NCBI GenBank assembly: GCA_945948535.1
Contig: CAMFBN010000007.1
Coordinates: 1-64,000 of the forward strand
Direction of reading: 5' to 3'
Length of the DNA stretch: 64,000 bases
Source: an uncultured Clostridia bacterium
GTDB taxonomy: Bacteria > Bacillota > Clostridia > Oscillospirales > Oscillospiraceae
Numbering within the stretch: position 1 is the first letter of the stretch; each line of letters begins with the position of its first letter. The position numbers and the translations under genes were made by a program. The notes under the pieces are model-generated. The model saw only the letters and a list, made by a program, of their open reading frames with translations. It searched no databases and was not told the origin of the DNA. Positions 18,629 through 27,568 of the stretch are shown in pieces.

Positions 18629-19663
18629 TTACCCAAGGCAGCTTCCACAGGGAGTGTACCCCGCGTCGATGGCCTGCTGATAGGAGGAAAATTCCACGGA
18701 GTTTTTCTCGGCGGGCAGGTTTTTGCAGTCCGGGGCATGGAACTTTTTGGAGTTTTTGTTGCCGATGAACACCTGCTCCGCCGCATCCGCGTTTTCGGGA
18801 ACAGCGGACTGGTTGGCCCAGGTGAAGGTGACGTCCTTCCCATCGGATACAGCCTGAATGGCGCCCAGCTCGTCGGTGCGCAGAATGGTGACCCCCGCCT
18901 GCCGCAGCCGGGACAGAGGCTCTTTGTGGGGGTGACCGTAGTCATTGCCCTTCCCCACGCTGATGACGCCGTATTCCGGGTTGACCGCATTCAGGAAGCG
19001 GTAGCCGGTGGAGGTATTGGAGCCGTGGTGGCCCACCTTCAGAACGTCGGCCTGCCAGTCTACCCGGCCCTCCCAGTAGTCCAGCATGTCATTTTCCGCG
19101 TCGGTCTCCATGTCGCCGGTGAAGAGGAAGGCGGTTTCGCCGTAAGTAGCCATCAGAACGATGGAGGTATTATTGGTTTCGGCGTAGGATTTTACCGGCC
19201 CCAGCACCGTGATCTCCGCCTGCCCCAGCGAGAACCGGTCGCCCGGGGCGGGAATGGTGATGTCCAGCCCCTGCTGGTCGGTGTAGTAGACGAATTTGTC
19301 GAAAATGTTGGAAGAATAGGTCTTTGTGGGGGCGTACACCGCTTTCGTGGGGTACACCGCCAGCACGGCGGGCAGGCCGCCCACATGGTCTTCATGGGCG
19401 TGGGTGCACACCACGGCGGCCAGCTCCTGTACGCCCTGCTGTTCCAGGAAGGACACCACCAGCTGGCTGTCGTCCCGATTGCCGCCGTCAATGAGCAGAT
19501 ACTCCCCATCGCACGACAAAAGCGCGCAGTCCGCCTGCCCCACGTCGATGAACTGGACGGTCAGTCCCTTCCCGGAGACGGTGGGTTCCGGTGGCAGAAT
19601 CTCCGCACAGCCGCACAGCAGTACCGACAGAGCCAGTATCAGAGCAATTAGTTTCTTTTTCAT
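18629..19663 (-). CDS. Secreted MBL-fold hydrolase lipoprotein (ComEC C-terminal-like)
   Basis: A 344-residue lipoprotein. The signal ends in a lipobox, LLCGC (lipid Cys about residue 19). A metallo-beta-lactamase-fold domain of the ComEC/Rec2-associated type follows: VQFIDVGQADCALL, LLIDGG, the metal motif THAHEDHVGG (about 92-101), TGDMETDAE and KVGHHGSNTSTG. A C-terminal tail of about 45 residues has the spacing H-x-PDC…PCGSC seen in small Cys/His modules that follow such hydrolases. Outer-surface nuclease or phosphodiesterase activity is likely by family, but the substrate is unknown. Its start overlaps no gene, and it is 1 nt downstream of the SDR gene in the same operon. Confidence 0.85.
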   Translation of the reverse strand: MKKKLIALILALSVLLCGCAEILPPEPTVSGKGLTVQFIDVGQADCALLSCDGEYLLIDGGNRDDSQLVVSFLEQQGVQELAAVVCTHAHEDHVGGLPAVLAVYPTKAVYAPTKTYSSNIFDKFVYYTDQQGLDITIPAPGDRFSLGQAEITVLGPVKSYAETNNTSIVLMATYGETAFLFTGDMETDAENDMLDYWEGRVDWQADVLKVGHHGSNTSTGYRFLNAVNPEYGVISVGKGNDYGHPHKEPLSRLRQAGVTILRTDELGAIQAVSDGKDVTFTWANQSAVPENADAAEQVFIGNKNSKKFHAPDCKNLPAEKNSVEFSSYQQAIDAGYTPCGSCLG

Positions 19664-19664
19664 G

Positions 19665-20459
19665 TTATTTTACCAAATCCATATTATTTTTCGCCTTTTT
19701 CTGCTGGTTCAGCCAGATATCCATGACGAACCGGTGGGGCACCAGCTTAACGGCAAGCACCTGAAGCTTCACGGGCAGGCCGTGGATGGAACAGTCCTTT
19801 TTCGTGTGATACAGGTCGTGCAGCCCGGTTTTCACCACCTCCACCGCCTCGTACAGCCGGTCAAAATACTGCACCTCACCGTCGTTGCTCTGGAAGGCGT
19901 GGCGGAAAAACTCGGTTTTTACCCAGCCGGGATTCATGGCCATGACCCGGATGCCCCTCGTTTGCAGCTCCCGGTTCATGGCCCGGCTGTAGCTCAGGAC
20001 GAAGGCTTTCGTTGCGCCGTAGGTGGTGATGTAGGGTACCGGCTGAAAGGCGGACAGGCTGTCCAGTTCCAGAATGCAGCTACCCGGCTGCATATAGGGG
20101 ATGCACAGCCGGGTCATTACCAGCAGGGCCTTGCAGTTCAGGTCGATCATGCGGCAGTCGTCCTCGATGGAAGACCTGTGGTAAGCGCCGAATTTGCCGA
20201 AGCCTGCGGCGTTAACCAGCAGGCGAACCTCCGGCTGCTCAGTTTCCAAAAGGGCGCGGATTTTGTCAAAGCTGTCTGTTTCCAGTAAGTCCAGCACAAT
20301 GGGCCGCACCGGGACTGGGGTTTCGGCTTTCAGGGCTTCCAGCGCCTCCTGCCGCCGGGCAATGGCCCAGATTTCCTCCACCTGCACATAATCCGCTAAC
20401 TGACGGACAAATTCCCGTCCCATACCGGAGCTGGCTCCGGTGACGATGGCGATTTTCAT
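19665..20459 (-). CDS. SDR-family NAD(P)-dependent oxidoreductase
   Basis: A 264-residue classical short-chain dehydrogenase/reductase. It has the cofactor motif TGASSGMGREF (residues 7-17), NAAGFGKFG (about 89), a serine in LDSLSAFQP and the catalytic YGATK (about 148-152). The C-terminal extension beyond the Rossmann core is basic and hydrophobic (LVPHRFVMDIWLNQ), as in SDRs that act on lipid-like substrates; the substrate is not readable. It overlaps the CCA-adding enzyme gene by 4 nt (ATGA), so it is translated in the same operon. Confidence 0.85.
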   Translation of the reverse strand: MKIAIVTGASSGMGREFVRQLADYVQVEEIWAIARRQEALEALKAETPVPVRPIVLDLLETDSFDKIRALLETEQPEVRLLVNAAGFGKFGAYHRSSIEDDCRMIDLNCKALLVMTRLCIPYMQPGSCILELDSLSAFQPVPYITTYGATKAFVLSYSRAMNRELQTRGIRVMAMNPGWVKTEFFRHAFQSNDGEVQYFDRLYEAVEVVKTGLHDLYHTKKDCSIHGLPVKLQVLAVKLVPHRFVMDIWLNQQKKAKNNMDLVK

Positions 20460-21784
20460 GGGGTTTCCTCCTTTATCCCTGCGGCGAAGGTCAGCAGGGT
20501 CTCTTTTTTGTTGGGCAACCGCTCCTCCACCACCAGCTCCAGCAGCCGGTTCAGGCAGGCGCCGATGGCCCTCCCCTGAAAGCCCAGAGCCATCAGGTCA
20601 TTTCCATTGACTGCCAGATCTTTCAGACTCAGGCAGACGTCCTCGGCTTTCAAATCCGCGAGCAGCTGCCTTACTTCGGCAAACACCGCGCTGCCGTCGT
20701 CCTCAACCGTGCCCTTGCTGCCCATGTCCGCCTGCTGCAGGGCAAGCTGTGCTTCCACCATGGGAAAGCCGTATTTGGACACCTGACGGCGCAGGAGTTT
20801 TCTGTCCGGCTGGAGCCGGGTCATATGCCTTCCAATCAGTGTCACGACCTCCTCCCGCAGGGCGGTGGGTGCTTTCAGGCGGCGAAGGATATCGTCGGCA
20901 ATGGCGGCGCTGTCTCTGGCGTGACCGTAAAAATGGCCCCGGCCCGTGGCGTCCAGCGTAAAGGTTTTTACCTTGCCCGTGTCATGGAGCAGCGCCGCCC
21001 AGCGAAGGGACAGCGTCGGCGGAACCCCCTCCACCACATGGGCGGTGTGGGTGATGAGGTCGTAGGCGTGGTGGGGGCTGTGCTGGTCGAAGCCGATCAT
21101 GGGGGTCAGCTCCGGAATCACCGCCGCCAGTATCGGGGCGAACCGGGTGATGTCCTCCGCCCTTGCCACCAGCAGCAGTTTACATAATTCTTCAAATACC
21201 CGCTCCCGGGCCAGATTTTCCATCAGCCCCGCCTGAGAAAGCATGGCCTGCATGGTGCGCTCCTCCGGGGTCAGGCCGAACCGGGCGGCAAACCGCACCC
21301 CCCGCAGAATCCGCAGGGAATCCTCCCGGAATCGGGCTTCCGGGTCGCCGACAGCCCGCAAAACGTGGTTGCGGAGGTCCTCCCGACCGCCGAAGGGGTC
21401 GGCAAAGCCCCGCTTTGGGGAGTAGGCCATGGCGTTGACGGTGAAGTCCCGGCGGGCCAGATCGCCCTCGATGTCCGGCACAAATTTCACCCAGTCCGGG
21501 TGCCGGTTGTCCCGGTAGCCCCCTTCCCTGCGGAAGGTGGTGATCTCCACCGGGCCGTCCTCCGTAATCACGGTGACGGTGCCGTGCTTTTCCCCGGCAA
21601 GCACCAGCCGGTAATCCCGGAAGACCGCCTCGGTCTGTGCAGGCAATGCGCCGGTGCACAGGTCGTAGTCGTGGGGGCTCAGCCCCAGACAGGCGTCCCG
21701 GACGCAGCCCCCCACGGCGTAGGCGGAAAAGCCGGCAGCTTCTAATAAATCGATACAATTTTGTATATTTGGGGGTAAAAACAT
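20456..21784 (-). CDS. cca: CCA-adding tRNA nucleotidyltransferase with HD domain
   Basis: A class II nucleotidyltransferase that builds or repairs the 3' CCA end of tRNA. Residues 1-150 carry YAVGGCVRDACLG, the catalytic HDYDLCTGA (two Asp) and RRDFTVNAMAY. The neck follows with DSLRILRGVRFAARFGL and ERVFEEL. A C-terminal HD domain (HDTGKVKTF, GHARDSA) gives phosphohydrolase-type capacity, as in gammaproteobacterial and some clostridial enzymes. At 442 residues the gene looks complete. The start ATG 21784 is in an AT-rich region. It leads the operon cca-SDR-MBL lipoprotein. Confidence 0.92.
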   Translation of the reverse strand: MFLPPNIQNCIDLLEAAGFSAYAVGGCVRDACLGLSPHDYDLCTGALPAQTEAVFRDYRLVLAGEKHGTVTVITEDGPVEITTFRREGGYRDNRHPDWVKFVPDIEGDLARRDFTVNAMAYSPKRGFADPFGGREDLRNHVLRAVGDPEARFREDSLRILRGVRFAARFGLTPEERTMQAMLSQAGLMENLARERVFEELCKLLLVARAEDITRFAPILAAVIPELTPMIGFDQHSPHHAYDLITHTAHVVEGVPPTLSLRWAALLHDTGKVKTFTLDATGRGHFYGHARDSAAIADDILRRLKAPTALREEVVTLIGRHMTRLQPDRKLLRRQVSKYGFPMVEAQLALQQADMGSKGTVEDDGSAVFAEVRQLLADLKAEDVCLSLKDLAVNGNDLMALGFQGRAIGACLNRLLELVVEERLPNKKETLLTFAAGIKEETP

Positions 21785-21917
21785 GGCTCACAACCTTATT
21801 TCGAATGATATTGACCAAGCTGCGTCAAAAAGCAGCTAAAGGAGAATTTAGTGAATTAAGTGGTACCGGCGCGGAGCACCACCCCCGGGGGAAGGCATTA
21901 CTCAGTTAAAGGACAAT

Positions 21918-22595
21918 TTACAGACTGGACAGCGCCCACAGGGCGGACAGCAGATACAGGAACTGATTCTTCCCCGGCATGGCGGCGGCAGCGCAGAGAT
22001 ACCCCGCAGCCAGCGCGGTGAATTTCAACCGCCGGGGCTTTCCCAGGTCCACGGTGCCGGCGGCGGTGTAGTAGGAAAACAGGGTCATGGTCATGGTGCC
22101 CAGCAGCGCGAACAGGTAGCTTTGCAGCTGGGGCGCGCCGCTCCAGCCTCGGTAGTTGTCCGCCAGATGCACCAGCCAGAACAGACAGGGCGCCAGCAGG
22201 ACAAGAAACTGGGGCGTTTTCCCGCGGAAGGAGCAATAAGCCGACCAGATCAGGCACAGAGCCGAGACAATTCCAAGGATTCTCCACAGATTTCCCACCA
22301 GGCCGGGCATTTCCCCCGGATACCGCAGAGCCGTCCAGCCGATGCCCACAGCGCCCACAAGCTGCCCCAGCGCGGTAACGGAACCCGTCAGAATTTTTCC
22401 CTCCTGCTTTCGGCTGGCGGCGGCGAACAGCAGCAGAACCGCGGCGCTCAGCAGATAGATTTCCCATTCCAGCGTCGTGCCGGACACCAGCAGTCCCGTC
22501 GCGTCGACCGCTTTCATATATAAGGTTCGCCGCAGCTGCAGACAGTACTGCCCCAGCAGCAGGGCAGACAGCGGCAGAAACTCCTTCAGCTTCAC
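21918..22595 (-). CDS. Polytopic membrane protein of unknown function
   Basis: About 225 residues with six or seven hydrophobic segments, for example LKEFLPLSALLLGQYCLQL, WEIYLLSAAVLLLFAAAS and AALCLIWSAY-like stretches, and few charged residues. I do not recognise the family; it is found as a lone gene here. The start is GTG 22595 (MKLKEFLPL): GGGAGG lies 8 nt before it, and the good promoter at 22627-22655 would start transcription about 22620, so ATGs further upstream would not be in the mRNA with a ribosome site. Confidence 0.6.
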   Translation of the reverse strand: MKLKEFLPLSALLLGQYCLQLRRTLYMKAVDATGLLVSGTTLEWEIYLLSAAVLLLFAAASRKQEGKILTGSVTALGQLVGAVGIGWTALRYPGEMPGLVGNLWRILGIVSALCLIWSAYCSFRGKTPQFLVLLAPCLFWLVHLADNYRGWSGAPQLQSYLFALLGTMTMTLFSYYTAAGTVDLGKPRRLKFTALAAGYLCAAAAMPGKNQFLYLLSALWALSSL

Positions 22596-22626
22596 AGCCC
22601 ATTCCTCCCATTTCCTTGATAGCTGC

Positions 22627-22655
22627 ATTATAGCAGTTGATTGTCCCAATTTCCA
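22627..22655 (-). promoter_or_regulatory. Promoter of the membrane protein gene
   Basis: Minus strand TGGAAA - 17 nt - TATAAT. It defines GTG 22595 as the first properly placed start. Confidence 0.65.
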
Positions 22656-22692
22656 GTCCCTTGCGAAAAAACTCTTTGTTCAGTATTCTGCC

Positions 22693-22721
22693 TTGTTTTG
22701 CGGAAAAAAACGGAGTATAAT
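22693..22721 (+). promoter_or_regulatory. Promoter of the acyltransferase gene
   Basis: TTGTTT - 17 nt - TATAAT, 31 nt before ATG 22752. Confidence 0.75.
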
Positions 22722-22751
22722 ACTACTATCTGCGAAAAATGGAGGAATTTT

Positions 22752-23573
22752 ATGCTGCTCAAGACCATTGCCGCCGCTTCGCTGCTGATTTCCTGCGTGA
22801 TCTTTGCCTGCGCGGGCTGGGCATTCTGGACGCTGCCGCTGCTGTTTGTGGGGATTTACGCGGCACTATTTTTGCTGGCGCTTCTGTTTTTGTGTGTGGT
22901 TTGCGGCGTGGTGGACCTGAACAAGCCCCAGGAAGAGGACAGTAAATTCTACCGGGCCGTTATGCACCTTTACATTGAGGCTTTGATTCATCTGGTGCGG
23001 GTGCGGCTGCACACGAAGGGTTTGGAGAACACCCCTAAAGAGGGCCGCTTCCTGCTGGTGTGCAACCACCTGTTCGTTGCCGATCCGGGCATCGTGCTCC
23101 ACTGCTTCCGGAAAAGCCAACTGGCCTTTCTGACCAAGAAGGAGAATTATAAGCTGCCCTTCATCGGGGCCTTCATGCACAAAATCCTCTGCCAGCCCAT
23201 CGACCGGGAAAACGACCGGCAGGCCCTGAAATCGATTCTTAAGTGCATTCAGCTCATCAAGGAGGACAAGGTCTCCGTCTGCGCCTTCCCCGAGGGCTAC
23301 ACCAGCAAGGACGGCAAGGTGCACCCCTTCCGCCCCGGTGTCTTCAAAATCGCCCAGAAGACCAATGTGCCTATTGTGGTGTGCACCATCCAGAACACCC
23401 GGGACATTTTCAAAAATCTCAGGCATTTGGGTCACACCGATGTGGAGCTGCATCTGGTGGAGGTCATCCCGCCGGAAAGCTACGCTGGCATGAGCACCGT
23501 AGCCTTAAGCGACATGATCTATGAAAAGATGATTTCTGATTTGGGCGAAGCGTTCCGGTACACAGAAGGTTAA
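22752..23573 (+). CDS. plsC: 1-acyl-sn-glycerol-3-phosphate acyltransferase family protein
   Basis: A 273-residue lysophospholipid acyltransferase (PlsC/AGPAT fold) that transfers a fatty acyl group to lysophosphatidate in phospholipid synthesis. It has two N-terminal membrane segments (about residues 4-25 and 30-52), the catalytic box CNHLFVAD (His/Asp), a [14 protein letters not shown] stretch and the substrate motif [18 protein letters not shown]. The start ATG 22752 has GGAGG 7 nt upstream; the longer reading frame begins upstream of the promoter. It is a single gene. Confidence 0.88.
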   Translation: MLLKTIAAASLLISCVIFACAGWAFWTLPLLFVGIYAALFLLALLFLCVVCGVVDLNKPQEEDSKFYRAVMHLYIEALIHLVRVRLHTKGLENTPKEGRFLLVCNHLFVADPGIVLHCFRKSQLAFLTKKENYKLPFIGAFMHKILCQPIDRENDRQALKSILKCIQLIKEDKVSVCAFPEGYTSKDGKVHPFRPGVFKIAQKTNVPIVVCTIQNTRDIFKNLRHLGHTDVELHLVEVIPPESYAGMSTVALSDMIYEKMISDLGEAFRYTEG

Positions 23574-23635
23574 GCCGCTTCGCGCACAGGGACTGTCGGC
23601 CTGTCTCTACAGTTGCCAAAATCCGCCTTTCCCTC

Positions 23636-23664
23636 TTGATTTACAGGGAAAATCCCTGTATAAT
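23636..23664 (+). promoter_or_regulatory. glyQS promoter with palindromic spacer
   Basis: TTGATT - 17 nt - TATAAT. The spacer holds a perfect palindrome TACAGGGA-AAA-TCCCTGTA (23642-23660) that overlaps the start of the -10. The leader (about 40 nt) is too short for a T-box. Confidence 0.75.
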
Positions 23665-23709
23665 AAACACTCAGCAATAAGAATACCCAAAAAATTTGGA
23701 GGAAATACC

Positions 23710-25137
23710 ATGAAAAACAGTGAAAAAACTCTGGACATGATCGTGAACCTCTGCAAGAACCGGGGCTTCGTCTATGCCGGCTCCGAGATCTACGGCGGCC
23801 TTGCCAACTCCTGGGACTACGGCCCTCTGGGTGTGGAGTTCAAAAATAACGTCAAGAAGGCGTGGCTGAAAAAGTTCGTACAGGAGTCCGACTACAACGT
23901 GGGTCTGGACGCCGCCATCATCATGAACCCCCAGACTTGGGTCACCACCGGTCATGTGGGCAACTTCTCCGATCCGCTGGTGGACTGCAAGGGCTGCGGC
24001 GCCCGGCAGCGGGCGGACAAGCTCATCGAGGCATCCGAGTCCGGCAAGGGCGTCAACGTGGACGCCATGAGCTTTGACGAGATGGACGCCTTCATTTCCG
24101 AGCACGAGGATGTGGTCTGCCCCACCTGCGGCAAGCACAGCTTCACCCCCATCCGCAAGTTCAACCTGATGTTCAAGACCCAGATCGGCGTCACCGAGGA
24201 CACCGCCTCCACCTGCTATCTGCGTCCCGAGACCGCGCAGGGCATTTTTGTGAACTTCGCCAATATCCAGCGCACCACCCGCCGCAAGCTCCCCTTCGGC
24301 GTGTGTCAGGTGGGCAAGGCCTTCCGGAATGAGATCACCCCGGGCAACTTCACCTTCCGTACCCGGGAATTTGAGCAGATGGAGTGCGAATTCTTCTGTC
24401 AGCCCGGCACGGACCTTGAATGGTTCGCCTACTGGAAGGACTTCTGCAAGAACTGGCTGATTTCTCTGGGCATCAAGGAAGACTCTCTGCGTCTGCGGGA
24501 TCATGAGCCTGCGGAGCTGGCCTTCTATTCCCGGGCTACCACCGACATCGAGTACCAGTTCCCCTTCGGCTCCGGCTGGGGCGAGCTGTGGGGCATTGCC
24601 GACCGTACCAACTACGATCTGGGCCGCCATCAGGAGGCCTCCGGCAAGAGCCTTGAATACTTCGATCAGGAGAAGGGCGAGCACTACATTCCCTACGTCA
24701 TCGAGCCTTCTCTGGGCTGCGACCGGGTGGCGCTGGCCTTCCTGTGTGAGGCCTATGACGAGGAGCAGGTGGGCGTGGACAAGAACGGCAAGGCCGATGT
24801 CCGCACCGTGCTGCACCTGCACCCCTATCTCGCGCCCTTCAAGGCGGCTGTCCTGCCCCTTTCCAAGAAGCTCAGCCCCAAGGCCGAGGAAATCTACAAG
24901 ATGCTCAAGAAGGACTTCATGGTGGACTTCGACGACGCCGGCTCCATCGGCAAGCGCTACCGCCGGGAGGACGAAATCGGCACGCCTCTGTGCGTCACCG
25001 TGGACTTCCAGACCGTGGGCGACGAGAACACCCCTGCCGACAACTGTGTCACCGTCCGCGACCGGGACACCATGGAGCAAGTGCGTATCCCCATCAGCGA
25101 GCTGAAAGACTACATCACCAGGAAGTGCGAATTCTAA
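23710..25137 (+). CDS. glyQS: Glycyl-tRNA synthetase (single-chain, class II)
   Basis: Charges tRNA-Gly with glycine. The 475-residue protein is the alpha2 (eukaryote/archaea-like) form. It has [20 protein letters not shown] at the start, a CxxC pair in DCKGCGARQ and [10 protein letters not shown], motif 2 around [11 protein letters not shown], and a motif 3 region in [13 protein letters not shown]. The anticodon-binding domain is at the C terminus ([15 protein letters not shown]). GGAGG lies 7-8 nt before ATG 23710. It is monocistronic, with a hairpin terminator about 100 nt downstream. Confidence 0.96.
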   Translation: MKNSEKTLDMIVNLCKNRGFVYAGSEIYGGLANSWDYGPLGVEFKNNVKKAWLKKFVQESDYNVGLDAAIIMNPQTWVTTGHVGNFSDPLVDCKGCGARQRADKLIEASESGKGVNVDAMSFDEMDAFISEHEDVVCPTCGKHSFTPIRKFNLMFKTQIGVTEDTASTCYLRPETAQGIFVNFANIQRTTRRKLPFGVCQVGKAFRNEITPGNFTFRTREFEQMECEFFCQPGTDLEWFAYWKDFCKNWLISLGIKEDSLRLRDHEPAELAFYSRATTDIEYQFPFGSGWGELWGIADRTNYDLGRHQEASGKSLEYFDQEKGEHYIPYVIEPSLGCDRVALAFLCEAYDEEQVGVDKNGKADVRTVLHLHPYLAPFKAAVLPLSKKLSPKAEEIYKMLKKDFMVDFDDAGSIGKRYRREDEIGTPLCVTVDFQTVGDENTPADNCVTVRDRDTMEQVRIPISELKDYITRKCEF

Positions 25138-25238
25138 TACAATTACCGCCTGACGGCGTTGTCTTCTTGAAAAATTTCGTATTACACGGTACGGTATGGC
25201 TCAATCTTTCCGTATGTGCCGCATTTTCACAAACGGAA

Positions 25239-25267
25239 GCTCCCCGGTTCAAAAAGAACCGGGGAGC
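25239..25267 (+). terminator. Hairpin downstream of glyQS
   Basis: A perfect 12-bp stem GCTCCCCGGTTC / GAACCGGGGAGC with a 5-nt A loop, followed by AAAATTTC. Confidence 0.7.
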
Positions 25268-25275
25268 AAAATTTC

Positions 25276-25403
25276 ATGAAAGGGGGCATTTTCTTTGCCT
25301 GAAGAAAGAGACGCCGTGTTGTGTCGGTTTGCTGGCCCATGTGTGAGCGGGCAGAGGAGTACCACATTTTTACAGCCCTGAGAAGTTTGAATTTCTCAGG
25401 GCT
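25276..25403 (+). pseudogene. Copy 1 of the 5' end of the GTPase-NYN gene (remnant)
   Basis: From ATGAAAGGGGGC on, this segment matches the ribosome site and first codons of the gene at 52239. The reading …KKETPCCVGLLAHV then stop corresponds to PKKTPCGIGVLAHVDAGKT there, so the coding match ends inside the G1 loop. It continues with about 50 nt shared with copy 2 (39216-39265), including the hairpin AGCCCTGAGAA…TTCTCAGGGCT. It has lost 5 nt near the start relative to copy 2 and has no promoter. Confidence 0.75.
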
Positions 25404-25431
25404 CAGACCGTCGAGAAACCCCAGTTTTGCG

Positions 25432-25650
25432 TCAGGCAAAACTGGGGTTTTGAGCATATTGTGGCCAAAATATGAGGATTTGCAAAAGGTTGTGGGCATC
25501 CTCCCACTTCCTAATGGCGAACTTTTTCAAGTTCATGGCAGCAAATTTAAGCTTCACCCAGTTTGTTACCTGAGCCAGGCCTGTGTATCGGGTATATCTC
25601 ATGCCATGCTTTTCTTTGGCATCCGCAAAGACCCGTTCAATGGTTTCCTT
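25432..25650 (-). mobile_element. 3' fragment of an IS1182-family-like transposase
   Basis: The last 72 codons of the chimeric frame read KETIERVFADAKEKHGMRYT…GLAQVTNWVKLKFAAMNLKK, which I recognise as the C-terminal end of IS1182-type DDE transposases (ERVFADAKEKHGMRY…FAAMNLKK). A hairpin AACCCCAGTTTTGC…GCAAAACTGGGGTT overlaps the stop. No other part of the IS remains at this end. Confidence 0.78.
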
Positions 25651-27117
25651 GCCCAGCCGCAGGCAGTCGTTCCAGTCCGCATACAGACCGGCGGGCATTC
25701 CGTGAGCGCCCATGTGGTTGACGGAGAAATCAATGGCCCGCTTCAGATGGTCGTAGACCGTTCCCTTATCCCGGTTGGCGTAGGGCACCACCTGATCCAG
25801 CAGCGCCACATCGCCGCTTTCCGTAATATACTTGTAAACCGTGGGGAACAGCCAGAGGGCGTCATCGGCACGATAGGCGGGATGCCCGGTTTCTTTCACA
25901 TAGGAAGGATCATCCGGCGTGTCCTCATGGCCGGGATTGTGGGTGTATTTCACCAGCGGCAGGCCCGCGCCGTTGTCCACCTGGGCTGAGAGCATGAAGA
26001 TGATCTGCTCCTTGGCCATTTCCGGGGCCAGATGGATGATGCCCTGAATGTCCTGCACCGTATCCCGATAGCCGTAGCCGTTGCGCAGGCCGCAGTACGC
26101 AAAGGAAGCGGCTCTGGACCACAGGAAGGTCATAAAGCAGTTGTAGGCATTCCAGGTGTTCACCATGGTATTGAATTCCGGGCTGGGGGTCTTCACCTGG
26201 AATCGGAACAGCTTTTCCTCCCAGTAATCGTGAAGCACCCGCAGCTCCTGACGGCTGACCTCAGCGGGATCAGCGTAGGTTTTCAGCAGAGCTTCCGCCT
26301 GGTTATCCGGCTTTTCGCCTACGATGAAGGCAAGGGCTTTCGTTTCACCCGGAGCCAGCGTGATTTTCGCGGACAGAGCACCGCAGCTGTTGCCGCAGTA
26401 ATTCAGGCTGCCCCCCAGATCGCCGGACTCGATGCCCGCGGGGTTTGCAAAGCCGCGGTAGCCGCCCAGGAATTTCTCCCGGTCGCCGCAGTAGGAGGAG
26501 ACTTCTGCTCCGCACAGGCCGAAGAACCGATCAACCCGTTCCTCCTGATTTTCGTTGACAGTCTGCTGAATGCGGTTTCCCCGGAAATGGGTCTGGGAGA
26601 TGAACAGGGTATATTGCAGGTTTACCAAATCCTGCTCGTAATTCGGCTCGTTGGTGAATTCACAGTAGCCGCTGACGGTCAGGTTCCGAACCCGGTCGGA
26701 ATCGTTCCGCACCAGAACCCGCCAGACCTCGTGCTCCGCGCCCAGGGGCACATAGTACATTGCCTCGGAGTGAATCCCCGCGTAGTCTGCCAGCATGTTG
26801 GTGTAGGCGATGCCGTGGCGGCACTCGCTGTGGTACTGGGAAAGATCCTTTCCTACGGGCTGCCAGGAAGTGGACCAGTAGTCCCTGCTCTCATCGTCCC
26901 GCAGGTAGATGTAGCGTCCGGGCTGGTCAAAATTGTTGAACCGATACCGGAGAATCCGTCCGTTGGCGCCCGACTTGCGGAAGCTGTAGCCGCCGGCCTG
27001 ATTGGAAATAATCGCGCCGTACTCGGTGGAGCCCAGGTAATTTGCCCAGGGTGCCGGCGTATCCGGCCTGGTGATGACATATTCCCGGTTCTGATCGTCA
27101 AAATATCCGTATTTCAT
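25432..27117 (-). pseudogene. Truncated GH94 disaccharide phosphorylase fused to a transposase tail
   Basis: GH94 phosphorylases split disaccharides (cellobiose, chitobiose, laminaribiose and similar) with phosphate into a sugar-1-phosphate and free sugar. Residues 1-489 match the family from MKYGYFDDQNREYVITRPDTP through CRHGIAYTN and GLRNGYGYRDTVQDIQG to the active-site segment YADWNDCLRLG. Full-length enzymes are about 800 residues. Here, straight after CLRLG, the frame runs into the IS1182-like tail (25432-25650), so the rest of the catalytic barrel is missing. It is probably inactive. It follows the NUDIX gene with an ATGA overlap. Its N terminus looks closest to chitobiose/cellobiose-type enzymes, but specificity cannot be settled. 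Confidence 0.85.
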
Positions 27118-27563
27118 AGATTGTGCCCTTTTCCGTATTCCAAATAGGCCTGAATTTGAATTGCGTTCATGGAAGAGATTGGCTGGGGAAGCTGATCGAT
27201 AGGGTAGAAGCCCATGTGTTTGGCTTCGCCATCTGCGCATTGCAGACTTCCTGTGTAATCACTGCTGATGTAAACGATATCGATGCCGCAGACCTCGTTG
27301 CCGTTGGGATAAACGTGGTTCAGTTCTTTCCCGGAGAATACTCCCAGCAGGCGAAGCTTACCTACCTCCAAACCGCATTCTTCCCGTACTTCCCGGCGGG
27401 CACCGTCCTCAACGGTTTCGTCAATCTCGATTCTGCCGCCGGGATAGCTCCAGGTTCCGTCATCGCTGCGCTGCTGCATGAGAATCCGCCCCTGCTCATC
27501 TTCTACAATAATGCTCGCCCCGGTCTGTACCACCACTGGATTTCCGTTGGGAGAGAGTCTCAT
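27114..27563 (-). CDS. NUDIX hydrolase
   Basis: About 149 residues. It hydrolyses nucleoside diphosphates linked to another moiety; in a sugar locus a nucleotide-sugar or housecleaning role is possible but unproven. The Nudix box is complete: GGRIEIDETVEDGARRE, then VREECG. The start is uncertain: ATG 27563 has AAAGGA 9 nt upstream, while ATG 27572 overlaps the mutase stop as ATGA. It is translated between the phosphohexomutase and the GH94 gene with overlaps at both ends, so it belongs to that operon. Confidence 0.88.
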   Translation of the reverse strand: MRLSPNGNPVVVQTGASIIVEDEQGRILMQQRSDDGTWSYPGGRIEIDETVEDGARREVREECGLEVGKLRLLGVFSGKELNHVYPNGNEVCGIDIVYISSDYTGSLQCADGEAKHMGFYPIDQLPQPISSMNAIQIQAYLEYGKGHNL

Positions 27564-27568
27564 GGCGC

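Noticed and set aside
21898..22611. A 237-codon frame overlapping the membrane protein at 21918
   Set aside because: Its product is Arg/Gly/Ala-rich without hydrophobic pattern. The other frame has proper membrane helices and a placed ribosome site.
23665..23709. T-box riboswitch ahead of glyQS
   Set aside because: The transcript leader is only about 40 nt and shows no T-box sequence or antiterminator.
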